Positions 22,745 through 35,074 are shown, numbered from the stretch's first letter. The stretch is 64,000 bases of DNA from Acheta domesticus (GCA_031308135.1 JAHLJT010008446.1:166927285-166991284), one strand, 5' to 3'. Notes: generated by a model from the sequence alone, not told the origin. Numbers and translations are program-made.

Positions 22745-23110
22745 ATCTTTGGCTCCTTCGGGGAGGGGGAGACGGAGCCCCTATTTCAAATCCCTCTAAA
22801 GTGCGCCATTTTTTCAATTCGTTCGGCGGGCCGTAGAGTTTAAATTAGCTGGCCAAGTGGCTCAAAGGCCGCGTGGTGACCAGGCCTGGCCTAATCCAAT
22901 CGTAGGATTTTTCCCCAAAATGAATATCCCCGATCGATCTGGGCTGACTTGAGGTCGACTTGAACCGAATAATAAAAACCAAGGGGGAGGGCACATGAAG
23001 CATCACCTCTCTTCCAGAGGCCAGTTTTTCCAAATGTCATCTGGCAGTCATCTCGTGCAATTGGAATGATGCGTAGAACCGACGGCAACTAAATGGCGCT
23101 CAGGGCATCC
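22745..23110 (+). mobile_element. Possible SINE-like element
   Basis: TGGCCAAGTGG (22850-22860) fits a pol III A box of the tRNA Leu/Ser type. The block is more GC-rich than its surroundings, but no good B box follows at the usual distance. Confidence 0.3.
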
Positions 23111-23990
23111 ACATTCTAAGAGATATTCCATCAGTACGACAAACTCATTCTGAAAGAATTTGAAATAGTAATTACGTAATTCTCGGCGCGTAACATAATG
23201 AACGTAATTTGATGTTCAATTTATTTATATGTGTATTGCATTGGAGATTTCACTGAATTGAGAAACTCGGAGATTTTGTTACCTTTACATCAATTGCTTA
23301 TTTTCATTTCAGTGACGAATACAATCGCATGTTTGAAATGTAAAACTGCATTGAAGCCGATTTTCATTTGTTTACTAAACCGATTTGTCTGATGAAAACG
23401 GTTTGTAACATCTGAAATTGTACTACTTATGGTTTGTTTTTTGCGAAGAATATTTGTGTCATCAGTTGCCAGTTTTAAAGACTCTTTTGTCTAAAATGCT
23501 CTATCATTTACGTATAGAAGAAAGAGGACAAGGCCTAACATCAAACGCAGCGGGAACCCGCTCTCGATGCGTTAATAAGTTCTTTCATGCCAGTACAGTA
23601 TTTCTATTCTGAGGTCGATGTTTTAGGCCAAAAGTTATCTAATATTAGTTATCTAATACGGAGGAGTGCCACGAATTCCGTATTCTTCCCGGACGCAGGG
23701 AACCCATTTTTATTCGAAAGCCAAATATATCCGTAAATGTCTATTATAGAAATTAAATATTTTTTAATGAAATAATTTTTTCATCCTAAAAAACATGTAA
23801 CGCTGATGTCGGATTACATCGAGTCTGAGGTTTTGATCTAAACGAAGATGGTAAAGAAGGATGTTCTGCAAAAAAGGCGATTTATTTTATTAATAGAAGC
23901 TATAAACCAACGAGGAAATCATTTACGTTTAAATTTAAAAATCACTGTAATGTAAATTGCAAATGCATATATTTTTCCTGGAAAAGTGTC
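23110..23990. other. No recognised gene
   Basis: AT-rich with scattered short frames only. Confidence 0.5.
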
Positions 23991-23994
23991 ACAT

Positions 23995-24345
23995 AATTTA
24001 GAGGGGTTTCATGTAAAGTATACCCCAAAATTAAAATATAGGTTTCAAATTCCAGGAGCATCGACATCAAACAAAATTATTGGGGAATATCAAGTTTGAA
24101 GAAAATCGGCTGAACGGTTTAGGTGCTAGCGTTGACCACAGACGAACGTTTTGCCATCAATCGATTTTTCGGTATCAGGAACCAACAAAACATGGAGTAA
24201 GAGGATATTTTTCTAAATTTAGCAAAAAAAATTATCTACATTTTCGTTACCAGACACCAGCTATAAATGTTTTTCTGGTGAAAATTCACAGTTTTCCGCG
24301 ACGATTCTTACGAAGTATTCGTAATGCGAGAAAGTAAAATTAAGA
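23995..24345 (+). repeat. Family A copy (single arm)
   Basis: It runs collinear with 19515-19890: TTCATGTAAAGTATACCCC, GGGGAATATCAAG, CTGAACGGTTTAGGTGCTAG, GACCACAGAC, CCATCAATCGATTTTTCGG and ends near GCGAGAAAGTAAAA. Confidence 0.8.
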
Positions 24346-24459
24346 GGATACGCATTACAAAAAAAGGCTTTGATTTTTGGGACACCCTACTGTTCAGTTT
24401 TGTGCATTTGCCAGCCTTAAAATGTCATTCATTATGCTTATGATAAGTTTTAGCGTTAT

Positions 24460-25180
24460 CGGGAAATGTTGACTTGAGTAATTACGACGTAAACATGGCT
24501 GCTGCACCACTCTATTTGCACAAAACAGAACTGGAATTTGTAATAATGTTTTGTGATCTGAGTGTGTACCAAAAACTGAAATCCTTAGAAGATTTTCATC
24601 ACAATGTGGGTGCAATGTTTTTCCTTGGCGAAGAGTTGACCAGTGGATTGATCTATTCAGAAGCAGACAGAGAAGCATGCTCGATGAGATAAGAGCAACA
24701 TGTCCAGCCTCATCCACCGCTGATCTCAATATTGACCAAGCCCATGCCCTGATTCTGAAAATTCGATGAGTGACTATTGATGATTTGGAATAGAATATGC
24801 ACATTAGTGAGGTTCTGCATGTGAGAACGCCAAGATGGGTTTTCGAAAGAATTATTTTGTTGCAGGACAACGCGCATTCACTTACCACCGCCCAAGCTCT
24901 TGAAAAGCTGTATTTCGAGTTTTCAGAGCATACCGATAAAGTTCCGATCCCGTCACGTCTATTTATCATATGTTTGATCCACTTAAAGATGTTTTATTAG
25001 ACCTCTGATTTACAGATGAAGAAGCAGGCTTGCTGCTTAGTCCTTTTCTGAGTGTATCAGAAGCTGGTACTGTGATAAACCAAGTATATTGAAAAGCGTG
25101 ACGCCTAATGTTGAAAAATGGTCTCATTGTATGTCTTGTACGGTTGTAATCAGTTATAAACGTTTAGTGTAGATACTTAT
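24460..25180 (+). pseudogene. Degraded mariner-like transposase relic
   Basis: The clearest pieces are LLQDNAHSLTTAQALEKL (24859-24912; compare LLHDNARPH...TLQKL of mariner) and a following LKDVLLDLRFTDEE-like stretch. Both are out of frame with each other and broken by stops. The 5' half is not clearly recognisable. Confidence 0.5.
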
Positions 25181-26300
25181 TGGCTTTCGCAGTTCCCTCA
25201 GATAACGTAGTTTTGAGGTATCTCATTAGAGACCGCAGTCCGCAGGCAGGGTTGTCCATTTCCATCACGGGCTTGGACTTGGAAGTTTTGGCACGAAAAT
25301 TTACGTTTCCACTGAAGTACAAATCAAGAAACAAAGCCATTGAACAAAAATGTACAGTCAATAAACTTAGTTAATGTTTTTAAACATATTCTGTCCCAAT
25401 ATCGACGTGTTCCTTTGATATTTTGAAATATTCAGACACAGTCATTCGAGAACTAGATACGCTCGCTCGAATCACTTTCACCTAATTCAGAGTATATCAT
25501 TAAGAGAGGGGACTGTGGAATAGTATTATTTTACAAGCTGAGAGGAAAGTAAAGAGCTGTTTAATGTCATCAATTTGTTGGTCGCAAGGAGAAAAAAATG
25601 TGAATGTACTTTTTCACTTCAAACAGTAAATGGTTAAAGAATATTGTCGCTGCGGAAGCACAATACTTTGCAATAAATCTCCAGAAGATTGATACAATAT
25701 TGAAGACATTTCCCATAAAAATTATGCAGACAGATTGTGAGAAAAACCTTTCATGGAAAATATCCCAAACTCTTTAACAATACAACAACAAATAAAGACA
25801 CATTTCTCCAGTAGTTGAAATTGGGATACTTGGTTCACTAAACAGAAGAGATTAAAAAAGTAAGTAAAGATGATGTAATGAAAACTCGTGTTTAAGAAAA
25901 AAATTAGGGAGTAATGAGAAAGGTGTGTTTTGTAGGGCAGGGGCCGTCAAGAATTCTTTGTCCGTGCGTAAATGCGGGAAACAGGCGCCCTGGAATCGTG
26001 ACGAGAGACACGAGGTGACACGGTGATTGGCAGTTTCCGAAGTTGCATCAAATAACCCTAGCAAACAAAAGAGGTTTCAAAAACCTTTTAAAATCTTGAT
26101 AGCTGAGTTTTGCAGTTTTTTTGATTCTGAACTCTATTTGTTTCCATCACCCACAGTTTAGTCACAATTTGATGTATTAAGATATGGGAAAATATGCTAT
26201 ATATGTAATTAAAATGAAAAGTAAACGACTTCTAAAATACCGACAGAACTTTATTTAACATAAAAGATGGCTTTATATTCTTAACATTACATTCTAAGAA
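25180..26300. other. No recognised gene
   Basis: AT-rich with no domain, terminal repeat or tandem array. Confidence 0.5.
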
Positions 26301-26319
26301 GGCTTTACGTGTCCATTGA

Positions 26320-27400
26320 CGTACATTTTCTTTAAAGCTCGTGATATAGTTTTTTCTCCTCTGCGCCGTTTGCTGACTCTCGGTGAAGTGACCAACAGTA
26401 ATCTCCCATCATGTTGGCGTTCCAGTGTCCCTGATAACGTTTATTCATCACTTTCAAATCTTGAAGAAAACGCACACCTTGTTCTTCACTTGCATCACCT
26501 AAATTGTCCGGAAATAATTGTAAATGATTGTTTAAAAAGTGAACCTTGAGGCTCATTAAACATCATACTGTGTTAATAATTTTGCTTCAGACAATTTCGC
26601 AAACTTTTCACAAAGTATTTCAAACACTGCCCATCTTTAGGTAAGGCCTTCACAAATTGTTTCATAAGGTCTAATTTTATGTGCAATGGAGGCAGCAGAA
26701 TCTGGGTTGATCTACCAGATGTTCCCGCAGAATGTTATTTTCCCCTGGCTTTAAAGATTTTCTTACAGGCCAATTCTTTCTAGACCAATGCCGATCTCGT
26801 TCCCGACTATCACCTTCACATAATAAACATGGAAATTTATTAAAACCACTTTGCTGGCCAAGAAGCATACGTGTTATTTTTGTAATCACATATCATCCAT
26901 CGATGAGCGGAATAGTATATTTTCTCTAAAACTACAGAGGTTTTCGTAACTTTCCTTCATGTGTACAGAATAAGGAACTGGTAATGATGCGTAGGTGTTA
27001 CCATTGTTTATTAGAACTGCTTTTAAACTAGTTTTAGAGGAATCGTTAAACAGCCTCCATTCTTCTTTTTTGTATTGAATTCCGAACTCATTCACATCCT
27101 ATTCTTGTTTGAAGAAATGAGCAAATTTCTGATCTCTTCTCCTATACACATGAATTCAAGTTCCAACTGCTAACAAGTTCTTTTCCTTGAGTCTGGAGAC
27201 GAGCTGTTTAGCTTTCTCCTATGTTAAGCCCAATTTTCTGACCAAATCATTTACCTCAGTTTAAGTAAACAACTGAGGTACAACACTACTTACAGGACAC
27301 AAACTCATTGTCAGCTCACAATCACTTGATATATTATCCAGATTAACAGTTGCAATAGCCACTGGTGGTTCAGATCCAGGCAGATCCGAACTACCATGAC
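26320..27400 (-). pseudogene. Broken copy of a multi-copy arthropod repeat-encoded protein of unknown function
   Basis: Minus-strand frames in order: EVNDLVRKLGLT (about 27260), FGIQYKKEEWRLFNDSSK (from 27083), MLLGQQSGFNKFPCLLCEGD (26859 on) and VHFLNNHLQLFPDNLG followed by RYQGHWNANMMGDYCW (26550-26390). The set resembles an uncharacterised protein repeated in many arthropod genomes (motifs EEWRLFIDSSK, LLGQQSGYTKYPCFLC, NLKVHFLHSHLDYFPENLG, RYQGRWNVNMMADYCW). I do not know its biochemical role or element class. Stops and frame changes interrupt every segment. It sits between mariner and hAT relics. Confidence 0.65.
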
Positions 27401-27770
27401 TGAACGCTAACTGCTAAAGTAGTGCTATCTTATCTTGATAGCAACGATGGAAACACGCGCGCTTCCAATAAAAAAACACGGTACTGCTTGTCAAATATTT
27501 TACCAAACAGTATACTACCCTTTTGTCGTCCTAATACTTTCTCATTCTAACTTCCTGCATTGCATACATATCTGGATACTCGGAGCTGCATTTGCCTTGC
27601 TAGACACAGAAAATGTTAAAATGTAAATAAATGGATGGTGATACGGCATTTTTAATGTTGTTTTTGGAATCAGCACACTCAAAATGATAAGAATTAGGTG
27701 AACACTCACAAAAAGTTTTTTTGGTCGTTGGCCTGTGTAATTAATTGGATGTATTAGTATCTTGATGGAT
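27400..27770. other. No recognised gene
   Basis: Short AT-rich gap between two transposon relics. Confidence 0.4.
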
Positions 27771-27779
27771 TCTTTCCGA

Positions 27780-28165
27780 AACTAATCCTATTAAAATCTG
27801 GAGCGAGTTCTCGTTTCAAGATTTCACAACGCTGAAGATGATATTTTGTTTATTTGCTACCCCGTATTCAGTAGACATTGATTCAGCGCGTACATATGTC
27901 CAATTAGAACTCAAATGCAGTAGCAAAATATCTATTGTATTGTGTATCACAATCATCATGCGTTTTAAGAAATTTCCCTCGGACACGGAAATCCTTACAT
28001 TTATGTTTGACCCCCCTATGTCTGCAACCAACTGATATCTTCTTTGAAGAGAAAAACCTCAGAAGTGGTCTGTAATCCTAATTTAAAACGTTTTTCTCCT
28101 CAGTATAAAAATAGTTGTTCCTAATACAGACGAAGTCATAAAGGAAATATGTCATAAATAAAAAA
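27780..28165 (+). pseudogene. hAT-type transposase C-terminal relic
   Basis: Frames read RFQDFTTLKMIFCLFATPYS and then VQLELKCSS, FPSDTEILTFMF and later PNTDEVIKEICHK. The order fits the C-terminal dimerisation region of ZBED5/GTF2IRD2-type hAT transposases (RF.DF...PF..D...LQLELIELQ...FP). Frameshifts separate the parts. Confidence 0.5.
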
Positions 28166-28169
28166 ATAT

Positions 28170-30160
28170 ATACTAATTTCTAATTTGGGCATTTTTTTAT
28201 TCATTATTCATCTACTGTGACCTCACGTGCTCCACGTTCTGGGAGCCGATATGTCACCTCTCAGGGTTTCATTTGCTATTGGTCCCTGGTGCCGATGGTT
28301 CAAGCATATGAAATAAAAATGCTCGGTGCGTGGCATCCAGGTTCACTCTGGATGTCGCGAAAATAAATACAACTAAAGGCATTTTTAAACCGTGACCAGG
28401 GTCTGGGATTCGTTTTTTTAGATTTGGAAATTAATGAAATAGTAATATAGTACCAGTTTGTTCTTTAAATAGAACATATATTCTTTCTCAATAAACACAA
28501 AACTCAAGAAAGAAAAGTAATTACAATCACTAACTTTCAATGACGAAGACATAGAATTAAAACAATGCATAAAACACAATGAAAATTACTGAAAAATAAA
28601 TACAATGCCAATACAAAAAAATAAAAAGCACATACACAAGAGAAATGTTTATACTCAGATCGCATAGAGTTCTTGAAACACATACACATTCAGTTCTTGA
28701 AATATAACCCTACGTAAATGAAGAAAACCTAATGTACATATTTCCAATGGGTGTTAGTTCAGATTTCATCACTGCTTGCTTGAATCTTGGTTAATTACTT
28801 ATTTTGAATTCATCCTCTAAATGAACATTCCCTTTTACAGCTACTAAGTAAACTCTGTTCAAGAAAGTTTTCCAGTTCGTGTATGTACGTAACTAGTCAA
28901 ACATTGAGTTTTCAGTTCGTTACTTTTTTGTCAAAATTTCTTAACAAAAATTATAAAAGTCCCTATGATTTATAGCATCTGGCTTTAGCTAACGTCGTCT
29001 GTGGAACTCTATAAGCTTGCTGGCGTTATGGCCTTCACTGTACATCGCTAGTTATGAAATGTAACTGAATCTTTGATATAACTTTGTGTTGCAACAGTGT
29101 TCGAAATTCTAGCCATTTATGTAAGAGAAAGAACATACAAATGTAGATAATTGCAGGCGGTTAATTGACTCATGCAATTATCCATTGTTGTAATTTCTCC
29201 AGCGACTTCTCGGGATGCTCGAATACGGTGAACGGGGTCGGCGTTGAAGGGTTGTGGCTGTGGCTGGCTTGTGGAATCAGACACGTCGGCGCCTTCGCCC
29301 GTCCGTTGCCTCGTTCTGTCGTTCAATGTTGCCCAAATCCATTCAACATTCTCTCGCCTGAATACCGTGAGAACGGAATCGAAGAAAAAATACTCTTCGC
29401 ATTAGTTTGTCTCTTAATCACTCAATTTCAGTGCACGTAGGATACACGTCGGAGTAATGATGCTAAAATGCAGCAACACATTTATTTTTCTAGATTTCGT
29501 TGTAATATAATTTGTTCTTCCTTTGATTTAAAATCATTATGAAAGTTGCAAATTTGAAAGTATACTTATCCCTTATGAAAGTTTCTGTTCGATGTTTCTT
29601 CAACGTTTTTCAGTAACACCACTTTCAGTAACAGTACATTTTCAGTAACACGTTTTTCAGTAACATCTACTTTCTTTAGTAGATCATTCCGCAACGTAGT
29701 CGTATGGCTGAGAAATAGAAATCTCACCTATACTTCACTGATCTTGCCTAGAAATTCTCGGATTCGGGGATCGGGTCAAGCGTACAATTTTCTAGTGGGA
29801 ATTATCTTTGTAGCGCCCTCTGTCCATCACTTACTAACTCAGTTCAGTGCATCAGCGCGCACCGGCAGAATCCTGAAGTTTCGGAAGCGTCGTAATGTTA
29901 CCCCGAAAGCTAGCGGTTATACTATTATTTAAAGAGCGCTTTTCATAACTGTTGGTATGTTTTTGAATACATCAACTACGCCATGCATCAGTTAAACCAA
30001 TTTAAGGAATAAACATACTTCTGTTTCTTTTCGTTCACTTCTCGAGCTGCCAGCGACGATTGCGCTATCATATTACCTCGCTTGGGTACCACAACAGGGT
30101 TCTTCGCTTTCACGTTCCAATTTACCACAAATGCATAAATCTGGTTCCTATGAAGAAAAT
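28170..30160. other. No recognised gene
   Basis: AT-rich intron DNA. Moderately GC-rich islands at 29200-29360 and 29740-29930 hold frames of 91 and 62 codons with no recognised domain. Confidence 0.5.
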
Positions 30161-30164
30161 TATT

Positions 30165-30775
30165 TTATCTAAAACATTGTGCAGTTATAATCCACGTTTT
30201 GGTGGTTCTTGGTACGGAAAAATCAATTTGCGGCAAAACATCTGTACGTCAGTCCATCTGTTGCCAATGCTAGCGCCTAAACGATTCAGACGTTTTCTCC
30301 AAAATTTTCCCGATAGGATAGAACGAACTCTACGAATTTGAAACGGATATTTTTATATTCGGGGTTCTGTTCTCGAAGCCTTAACGTTTTCAAAACGTTC
30401 TCAAAAATAACACTTTTTTTATTAAAACATAGCGCAAAGAACGCTTGAGAAATGGCGCAGATCTCATTTTCGTTGAATTCTCCGAATTTTAGAAAATAAG
30501 AAAAGTTAATAATAATGCGTGGAACTTCTATTTTTAAGCTGAAAATAGCTATTAGAGAAAACTGAAAATGCCGTTCCTGAGGTGGTGTAGCGGTAACGTC
30601 TTTGGCGGCTTTGCTCGAAGGACCGGAGTTCGAATCTCGGCTTAGAGAAAAATGTTTGCACTTGAGAAGCACTTTTGCGAGTTAATGTAGTAGTATAAAA
30701 TTGCGCAGCCGTTGCAGACAATGCGAGGAAGTATGTCCTGCTATAGCATTACTAGTTTTCGTTTTTTGTGCTTTC
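30165..30775 (-). repeat. Family A copy interrupted by a tRNA-like insertion
   Basis: The 30180-30560 part is the complement of 19340-19690 (AATGCTAGCGCCTAAACG, GATATTTTTATATTCGGGG, CGCAAAGAACGCTTGAGAAATGG). The 30715-30770 part (CAATGCGAGGAAGTATGTCC) matches 22700-22740. The tRNA-like block lies between. Confidence 0.7.
30565..30700 (+). mobile_element. tRNA-derived SINE-like block
   Basis: The A box TGGTGTAGCGG (30583-30593) and the B box AGTTCGAATCT (30627-30637) are 44 bases apart start to start. No acceptor stem pairs, so it is not a functional tRNA. It lies inside a family A copy. Confidence 0.55.
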
Positions 30776-31270
30776 ATTTGAGAAATTCAATGTAATATAT
30801 CATAAAAATTTGAAAAAAATATTAAAACAAACTCTACCACGTGACGTTTTGCGATTGTGGTTCACATTCTTCTGCAGTGAGCGTGCATTTCAATTAGTGG
30901 ATTAAAGAAAAGTTAAAACTAACTGTATACACTTACCCGCTCCTTTTTTAATATTGCTCAGGAATGGGTAAGATGTATAAAAGGGTTTCACTGTAAAGAT
31001 TTATAAGATATAAACAAAGTTTAAATAATTAATATAATCTCTAAGAAATTAGGATTAGCGATGTGTGATTAAAGTATTGAGTCTTGCGATGATGATAATA
31101 ATGAAATACATTTCTCGTGACAGTAGACTCGTTACAATATTGTTGTCATGTGAAAAGCAATGAACATAAATTTAAAAAGTATTAAGAGTTAGCAACGTAT
31201 ATGAAAATATTTAGACTTGGAATACCAATGATGAAAGAATGATTCCCGCAACATTGCAGTTGATGCGAAA
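30775..31270. other. No recognised gene
   Basis: AT-rich sequence without a supportable feature. Confidence 0.5.
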
Positions 31271-31272
31271 GA

Positions 31273-31455
31273 CAGTAAACCCTCATTAACACGTATTCCA
31301 AGGGATTGAAATAATTGGAGTTTGTGTTATAAAAGTTCGTGTTATCCGAATATTATAAATGTCTATATTACCGAAATTCCTTACCGGAACCGAAGTTTCG
31401 TTTGTGTTATGGCGAAATTCGTGTTAAGCGAGTTCGTGCTAACTAGGGTTTACTG
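31273..31455. mobile_element. Pogo-like MITE
   Basis: 183 bp with terminal inverted repeats CAGTAAACCCTCATTAACAC and its imperfect complement (GTGCTAACTAGGGTTTACTG). Internal repeats of TTCGTGTTAT-type sequence occur. It is non-coding. No clear TA duplication is seen. Confidence 0.6.
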
Positions 31456-31489
31456 CATAAGCATGTTGACGTATGAGATACAATAGATA

Positions 31490-31930
31490 TGAGGGTCATT
31501 TCAAAAGTCATGGCAACTATTTTATATAGTCCAAACAACCGCATATGCACTATGTACATTTGAAAACATAGTGTACACAGTAAGGGATGCGACCACAAGA
31601 TGTCTGAGTGCATTGGTGTCTAGTAGACAACACATGCAAACGTTAGTATCCTAGAGACTGTGTTCCGAGATAAATTTCTATGAAGTTGAACAGCGAGCAT
31701 ATGTAAAATTGCATTTCTGTGTGGCAACTGTTTTGGCATCCCGCGCAGGGCGGGTCCAGCGTTTGGTCACACAGAGGAGCAAGAGGCTGTTATCGAACAA
31801 CGTTTAGCAGATGAAAGGCGTTGGACTGTGGTGAAATTAAATACATATACTGGTATGTCTGCGGGATCGTGGCTGTTCTGAAGATTCGGAAAAAAACACA
31901 AAGTCGTGACCCCAGAACAACATATAATTG
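31490..31930 (+). pseudogene. 5' part of a second mariner-like transposase lineage, deleted
   Basis: It starts at a typical mariner end (GAGGGTCATTTCAAAAGTCA). Fragments read EQRAYVKLHF, then after a deletion DERRWTVVKLNTYTGMSAG and a LKI segment. These match the N-terminal helix-turn-helix region of mariner-like transposases with ERRWTV..L....GMS. The rest is missing. Confidence 0.6.
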
Positions 31931-32000
31931 GATACGCGTTGAAAGCAAAAACAATTACAGAATGACAATAACATTGACACTAGAAAAAAAACAAAAACAT

Positions 32001-32086
32001 TTGAATGCGTAGATGGGACGAATAAATCCTTTGATTGGTCCTTTATGGTCAAAATATATATTTATTCGTACCATCTACGCATTCAA
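32001..32086. repeat. Inverted repeat, 27-bp arms
   Basis: Arms 32001-32027 (GAATGCGTAGATGGGACGAA core) and 32060-32086 pair with one mismatch across a loop of about 32 bases. Confidence 0.85.
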
Positions 32087-32089
32087 TTA

Positions 32090-32570
32090 TATACGAGGAT
32101 CAACAGGAAGAATCTACATCGATTTCAAGAAAAACATTTAACAATATTCACAAAAAACATTAAAGGGAAAATCAATTGCAAAATTATTAAGAGTTAATTT
32201 CATAATTAGCACACTTAGAACCACAGCAATATCTTCTATGACAAAATAAATTGAAATGCAACAAATTGAATGAGTTAAATCCCTGGTGGGAATGAGGAGT
32301 GCAAATAAAGTCACTTCAGAGGGAAGCGCACATGCATTTCGCATGACAGTGTCGTACTTTCTGTTATGAAAATTGGCCCTGACTGCCCCTCAACATATAC
32401 TGCATCGACATTCATATCTAGTTTCTTGTAGGAAATTCTCCGAGATTGCAAAAGAATATCTTGTATTCAATTAAAATTAAGCGAGAAATAAAAAAGCACC
32501 CAATTTACAGAATTCGACTCCTTTATTCTTTTTCGCTTAATATTTCTATCTGAGCAAATTTATTCATTTC
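32090..32570. other. No recognised gene
   Basis: AT-rich sequence without a supportable feature. Confidence 0.5.
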
Positions 32571-32574
32571 TTTT

Positions 32575-32778
32575 GTAAATAATAAACAATTTACATGTTT
32601 CTGAAGTGTTTCTATTCTTCCATAATGCAAATTTTTGCCTGGAAATCACTTTTTCAAACAAACTTTTGAGTGCTTATTGCGGCTCAACCATTAGAAATAT
32701 CCATGTAGTTTATTAGACAAAATATGCTTAAAATTGTCTTAGACCTTATTTTCGAAGTTTCGACGTTTCTTCATCGTC
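32575..32778 (+). repeat. Family C dispersed repeat, copy 1
   Basis: It aligns along its length with 52335-52548: ACAATTTACATGTTTCTG, CAAACTTTTGAGTGCT, AAAATATGCTTAAAATTG and TTATTTTCGAA. The Tc1-like copy 2 begins at its right end. Confidence 0.75.
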
Positions 32779-32779
32779 A

Positions 32780-34041
32780 TAAAAAACCTACACCCTGAAG
32801 GACCCTACTGACCCGCTGCAAACTCTGAGGGTATTTTGCACACCATTTGCTAAGCCAATGATTGATTTTCACGGTCAGCTGCGCACTGGGGTAGGTGGTA
32901 GGTGCGTGACATCGCGCCCATCGGTCTAGATAAGAGGGCTTCAAATGCCATTGCGACATCGGGTAGAGTCGCCAGAGCGTCATCTGCACGTACACTATGC
33001 CTCGGTGACACTTTCGACAGCCGGTTGTCCAGTTAGACGCGTTCGAGAGGGGCTGCATCATGAGTGTGCAGGAGGCGGAGGACCGACGGATTGTTCGGCA
33101 CGCGCGAACAGATCCAACGGCAACGATTGGTGCTATTTAGCGGGCTGTGCAGCCTGCACTGTCACATCCTGTAAGTGCCAGAACCATTGGCAGGCGGTTG
33201 CACAACCCAAGGCTCGCCGTCCGCCGACCGTTACGACACTTGCCACTCACACCCCAGCATCGTCACTACAGATTCGCCTAGTGCCGGGAATAATGGACCT
33301 GGGGCCATGCAGACTGGCAGCGGGTCATCTTCAGCGACGAGTCCCGCTGCAGCCTTGATGGCGACGACCACCGGATCCGTGTCTGGAGGCGCAGTGGGGA
33401 GCGCCACGACGAGTGGTTCCACACGTCCGCGACGAGTCCTATCACACGTCCCGCGAGTCTGGTGATATGGCGTGGGGCGCGATATCCCATGGTTCCCGTT
33501 CACCGTTAGTGTTAATTGGAGGTACCGTGATACCCACACGGTACGTTCAGGAAATCCAGCAACCGGTGGCTCTGCCGTTTGTGAACGCCCACGCCAATGC
33601 CCCATTTCGATAAGATAACACGCGTCCGCATACCGTAGCCATCTCCCGAGCATGCCTTGCAACCGTGAATAGTCTGCCAAGGCCAGCAGCATTACCAGAC
33701 CTGTCCCCTATCGAGAATGTTTGAGGTTGCTGTGGAGCATGTGATCAGGATCCCACCCCTACCCACCAATTTTCACATCTGCGCGCTCAGGTGCAAGCTG
33801 CATGGGATGGACTAGCACAGGTCATCATTCGAGGCCTGTAACACTCCATGCCACAATGTCTGAACACGTGTGTTCTTTAAAATGGCGGCCCAACGCCATA
33901 CTAACGTGTCCCTCTGTGGCCGTGTAGCGCAATAAATGTTGGTCCTACAAATGTGAACGTGTAATAATTTTGTATGCGTGGTAACCTCTACCTGCCTGCC
34001 AACAATGATCGCAATCTGTCCTTCTGGGTGCAGCTTTTTTA
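32780..34041 (+). mobile_element. Tc1-like transposon, copy 2, near full length but decayed
   Basis: About 1.26 kb between TA dinucleotides. The 5' terminus (AAAAACCTACACCCTGAAGG) is an imperfect complement of the 3' terminus (CCTTCTGGGTGCAGCTTTTT). The transposase reading runs from about 32950: an N-terminal helix-turn-helix, RTIGRRLHNPRLAVRRP, TDWQ-like HADWQRVIFSDESR, DGDDHRIRVWRR, then a broken C-terminal half with a P.LPTN motif. Many stops and frameshifts are present. It shares its 3' ~700 bp with copy 1. Confidence 0.8.
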
Positions 34042-34298
34042 TGGCGATAAGTGTATATATGTAAATACTGCTGTTTGTGAAAATTGCAATACCCAGAAGG
34101 AATGGTCGGAATCGCTCGAAAATCAGTGGATGTATAGAATAATGTACCCATAAGAAGTGATTAAATTTGCATAGATATGGCATGCACGTTCGCCTATCAG
34201 CGCCTGCTTTTTTCTGACAGTTCAGATCAGTGTTACGCCACACTCAGTCAGTGTAGCTGTGTAAAACTGTCAAACGACGCGCAAACGTGCAAGCAAGC

Positions 34299-35070
34299 AT
34301 GCCTCGTCGGCGCCAATGGGCGCACTATCAGCATCTGAGTGAGTTCATCGGGGCAGAATGATCGGTCTCCGTGGAGCAGATTTTGACATACCCTGACATA
34401 ACTGCTCGAACGGGGCGCGCTGCTACGGCAATGAAGCTTATGTGGAACCAGTGGGTAGAGGAGAGTCGTATACAGTGCCCAGTGGGTACAGGACCACACA
34501 ATGTGACCACGAGATGACCGCCATCTTGTCCGCTTGGCCAAACCGACAAAACGGCGTCGTCCACAGTGTTGGCTCGACTTTGGAGTGGTCATGGTGTGGT
34601 CATGTTTGCGTCGACGATTCGACGGCGTCTCTTGAGGACTGAACTGTTATTACGCATACCATAGCATCGGATTCCTTTGTCGGGAAACCATCAACGTCTC
34701 AGACAGCAATGGGCCCCTTATCGTGTTTACTAGTCCGCTGAGTGGGAAAATATGGTTTTTTCGGACGAGTCCCGCTTCAATTTGTACTACAGCGATTGCC
34801 GCATACGTGTGCGATGCGTGGCCGGTGATCGCCATACGTGGTCGATGCTGATTCGTGAGGTGATCGCAGTTTGCCAGCCCGCATTGTTCCGCGCCATTGC
34901 GGACAATCGCCAAGTGTGATGGTTTGGGGCGCCATTGTCTACAATATGCGATCTCGCCTAATGCGTATTGAGGGCAATGTGAACAGTAACCGCTTCGTTA
35001 GGGAGGTTGTAGACCTCGAGGAACTGCCCCTCCTGCAAGCATCTCCACATGCCGAGAGTGGTATACTCCA
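34299..35070 (+). pseudogene. Second Tc1-like lineage, decayed transposase
   Basis: Reading across frames: MPRRRQWAHYQHLSEF (34299), DDRHLVRLA (34510), RIPLHRIP..NHQRLRQQWA (about 34655), FSDESRFNLYYSD (34765), QSPSVMVWGAIVYNMRSRL (34904) and IEGNVNSNRFVREVV...LPLLQASPHA (to 35053). These follow the Tc1 transposase order from HTH to the catalytic core. The last catalytic part is missing and at least five frame changes occur. It is distinct in sequence from the Tc1-like copies 1 and 2. Confidence 0.75.
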
Positions 35071-35074
35071 AGCA

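Noticed and set aside
30565..30700. Functional tRNA gene
   Set aside because: A and B boxes are present but the acceptor and anticodon stems do not pair, so a SINE head fits better.
32945..33692. Open frames of 137, 96 and 153 codons on both strands
   Set aside because: Wrong-frame readings of the decayed Tc1-like transposase. The true reading is split by stops.
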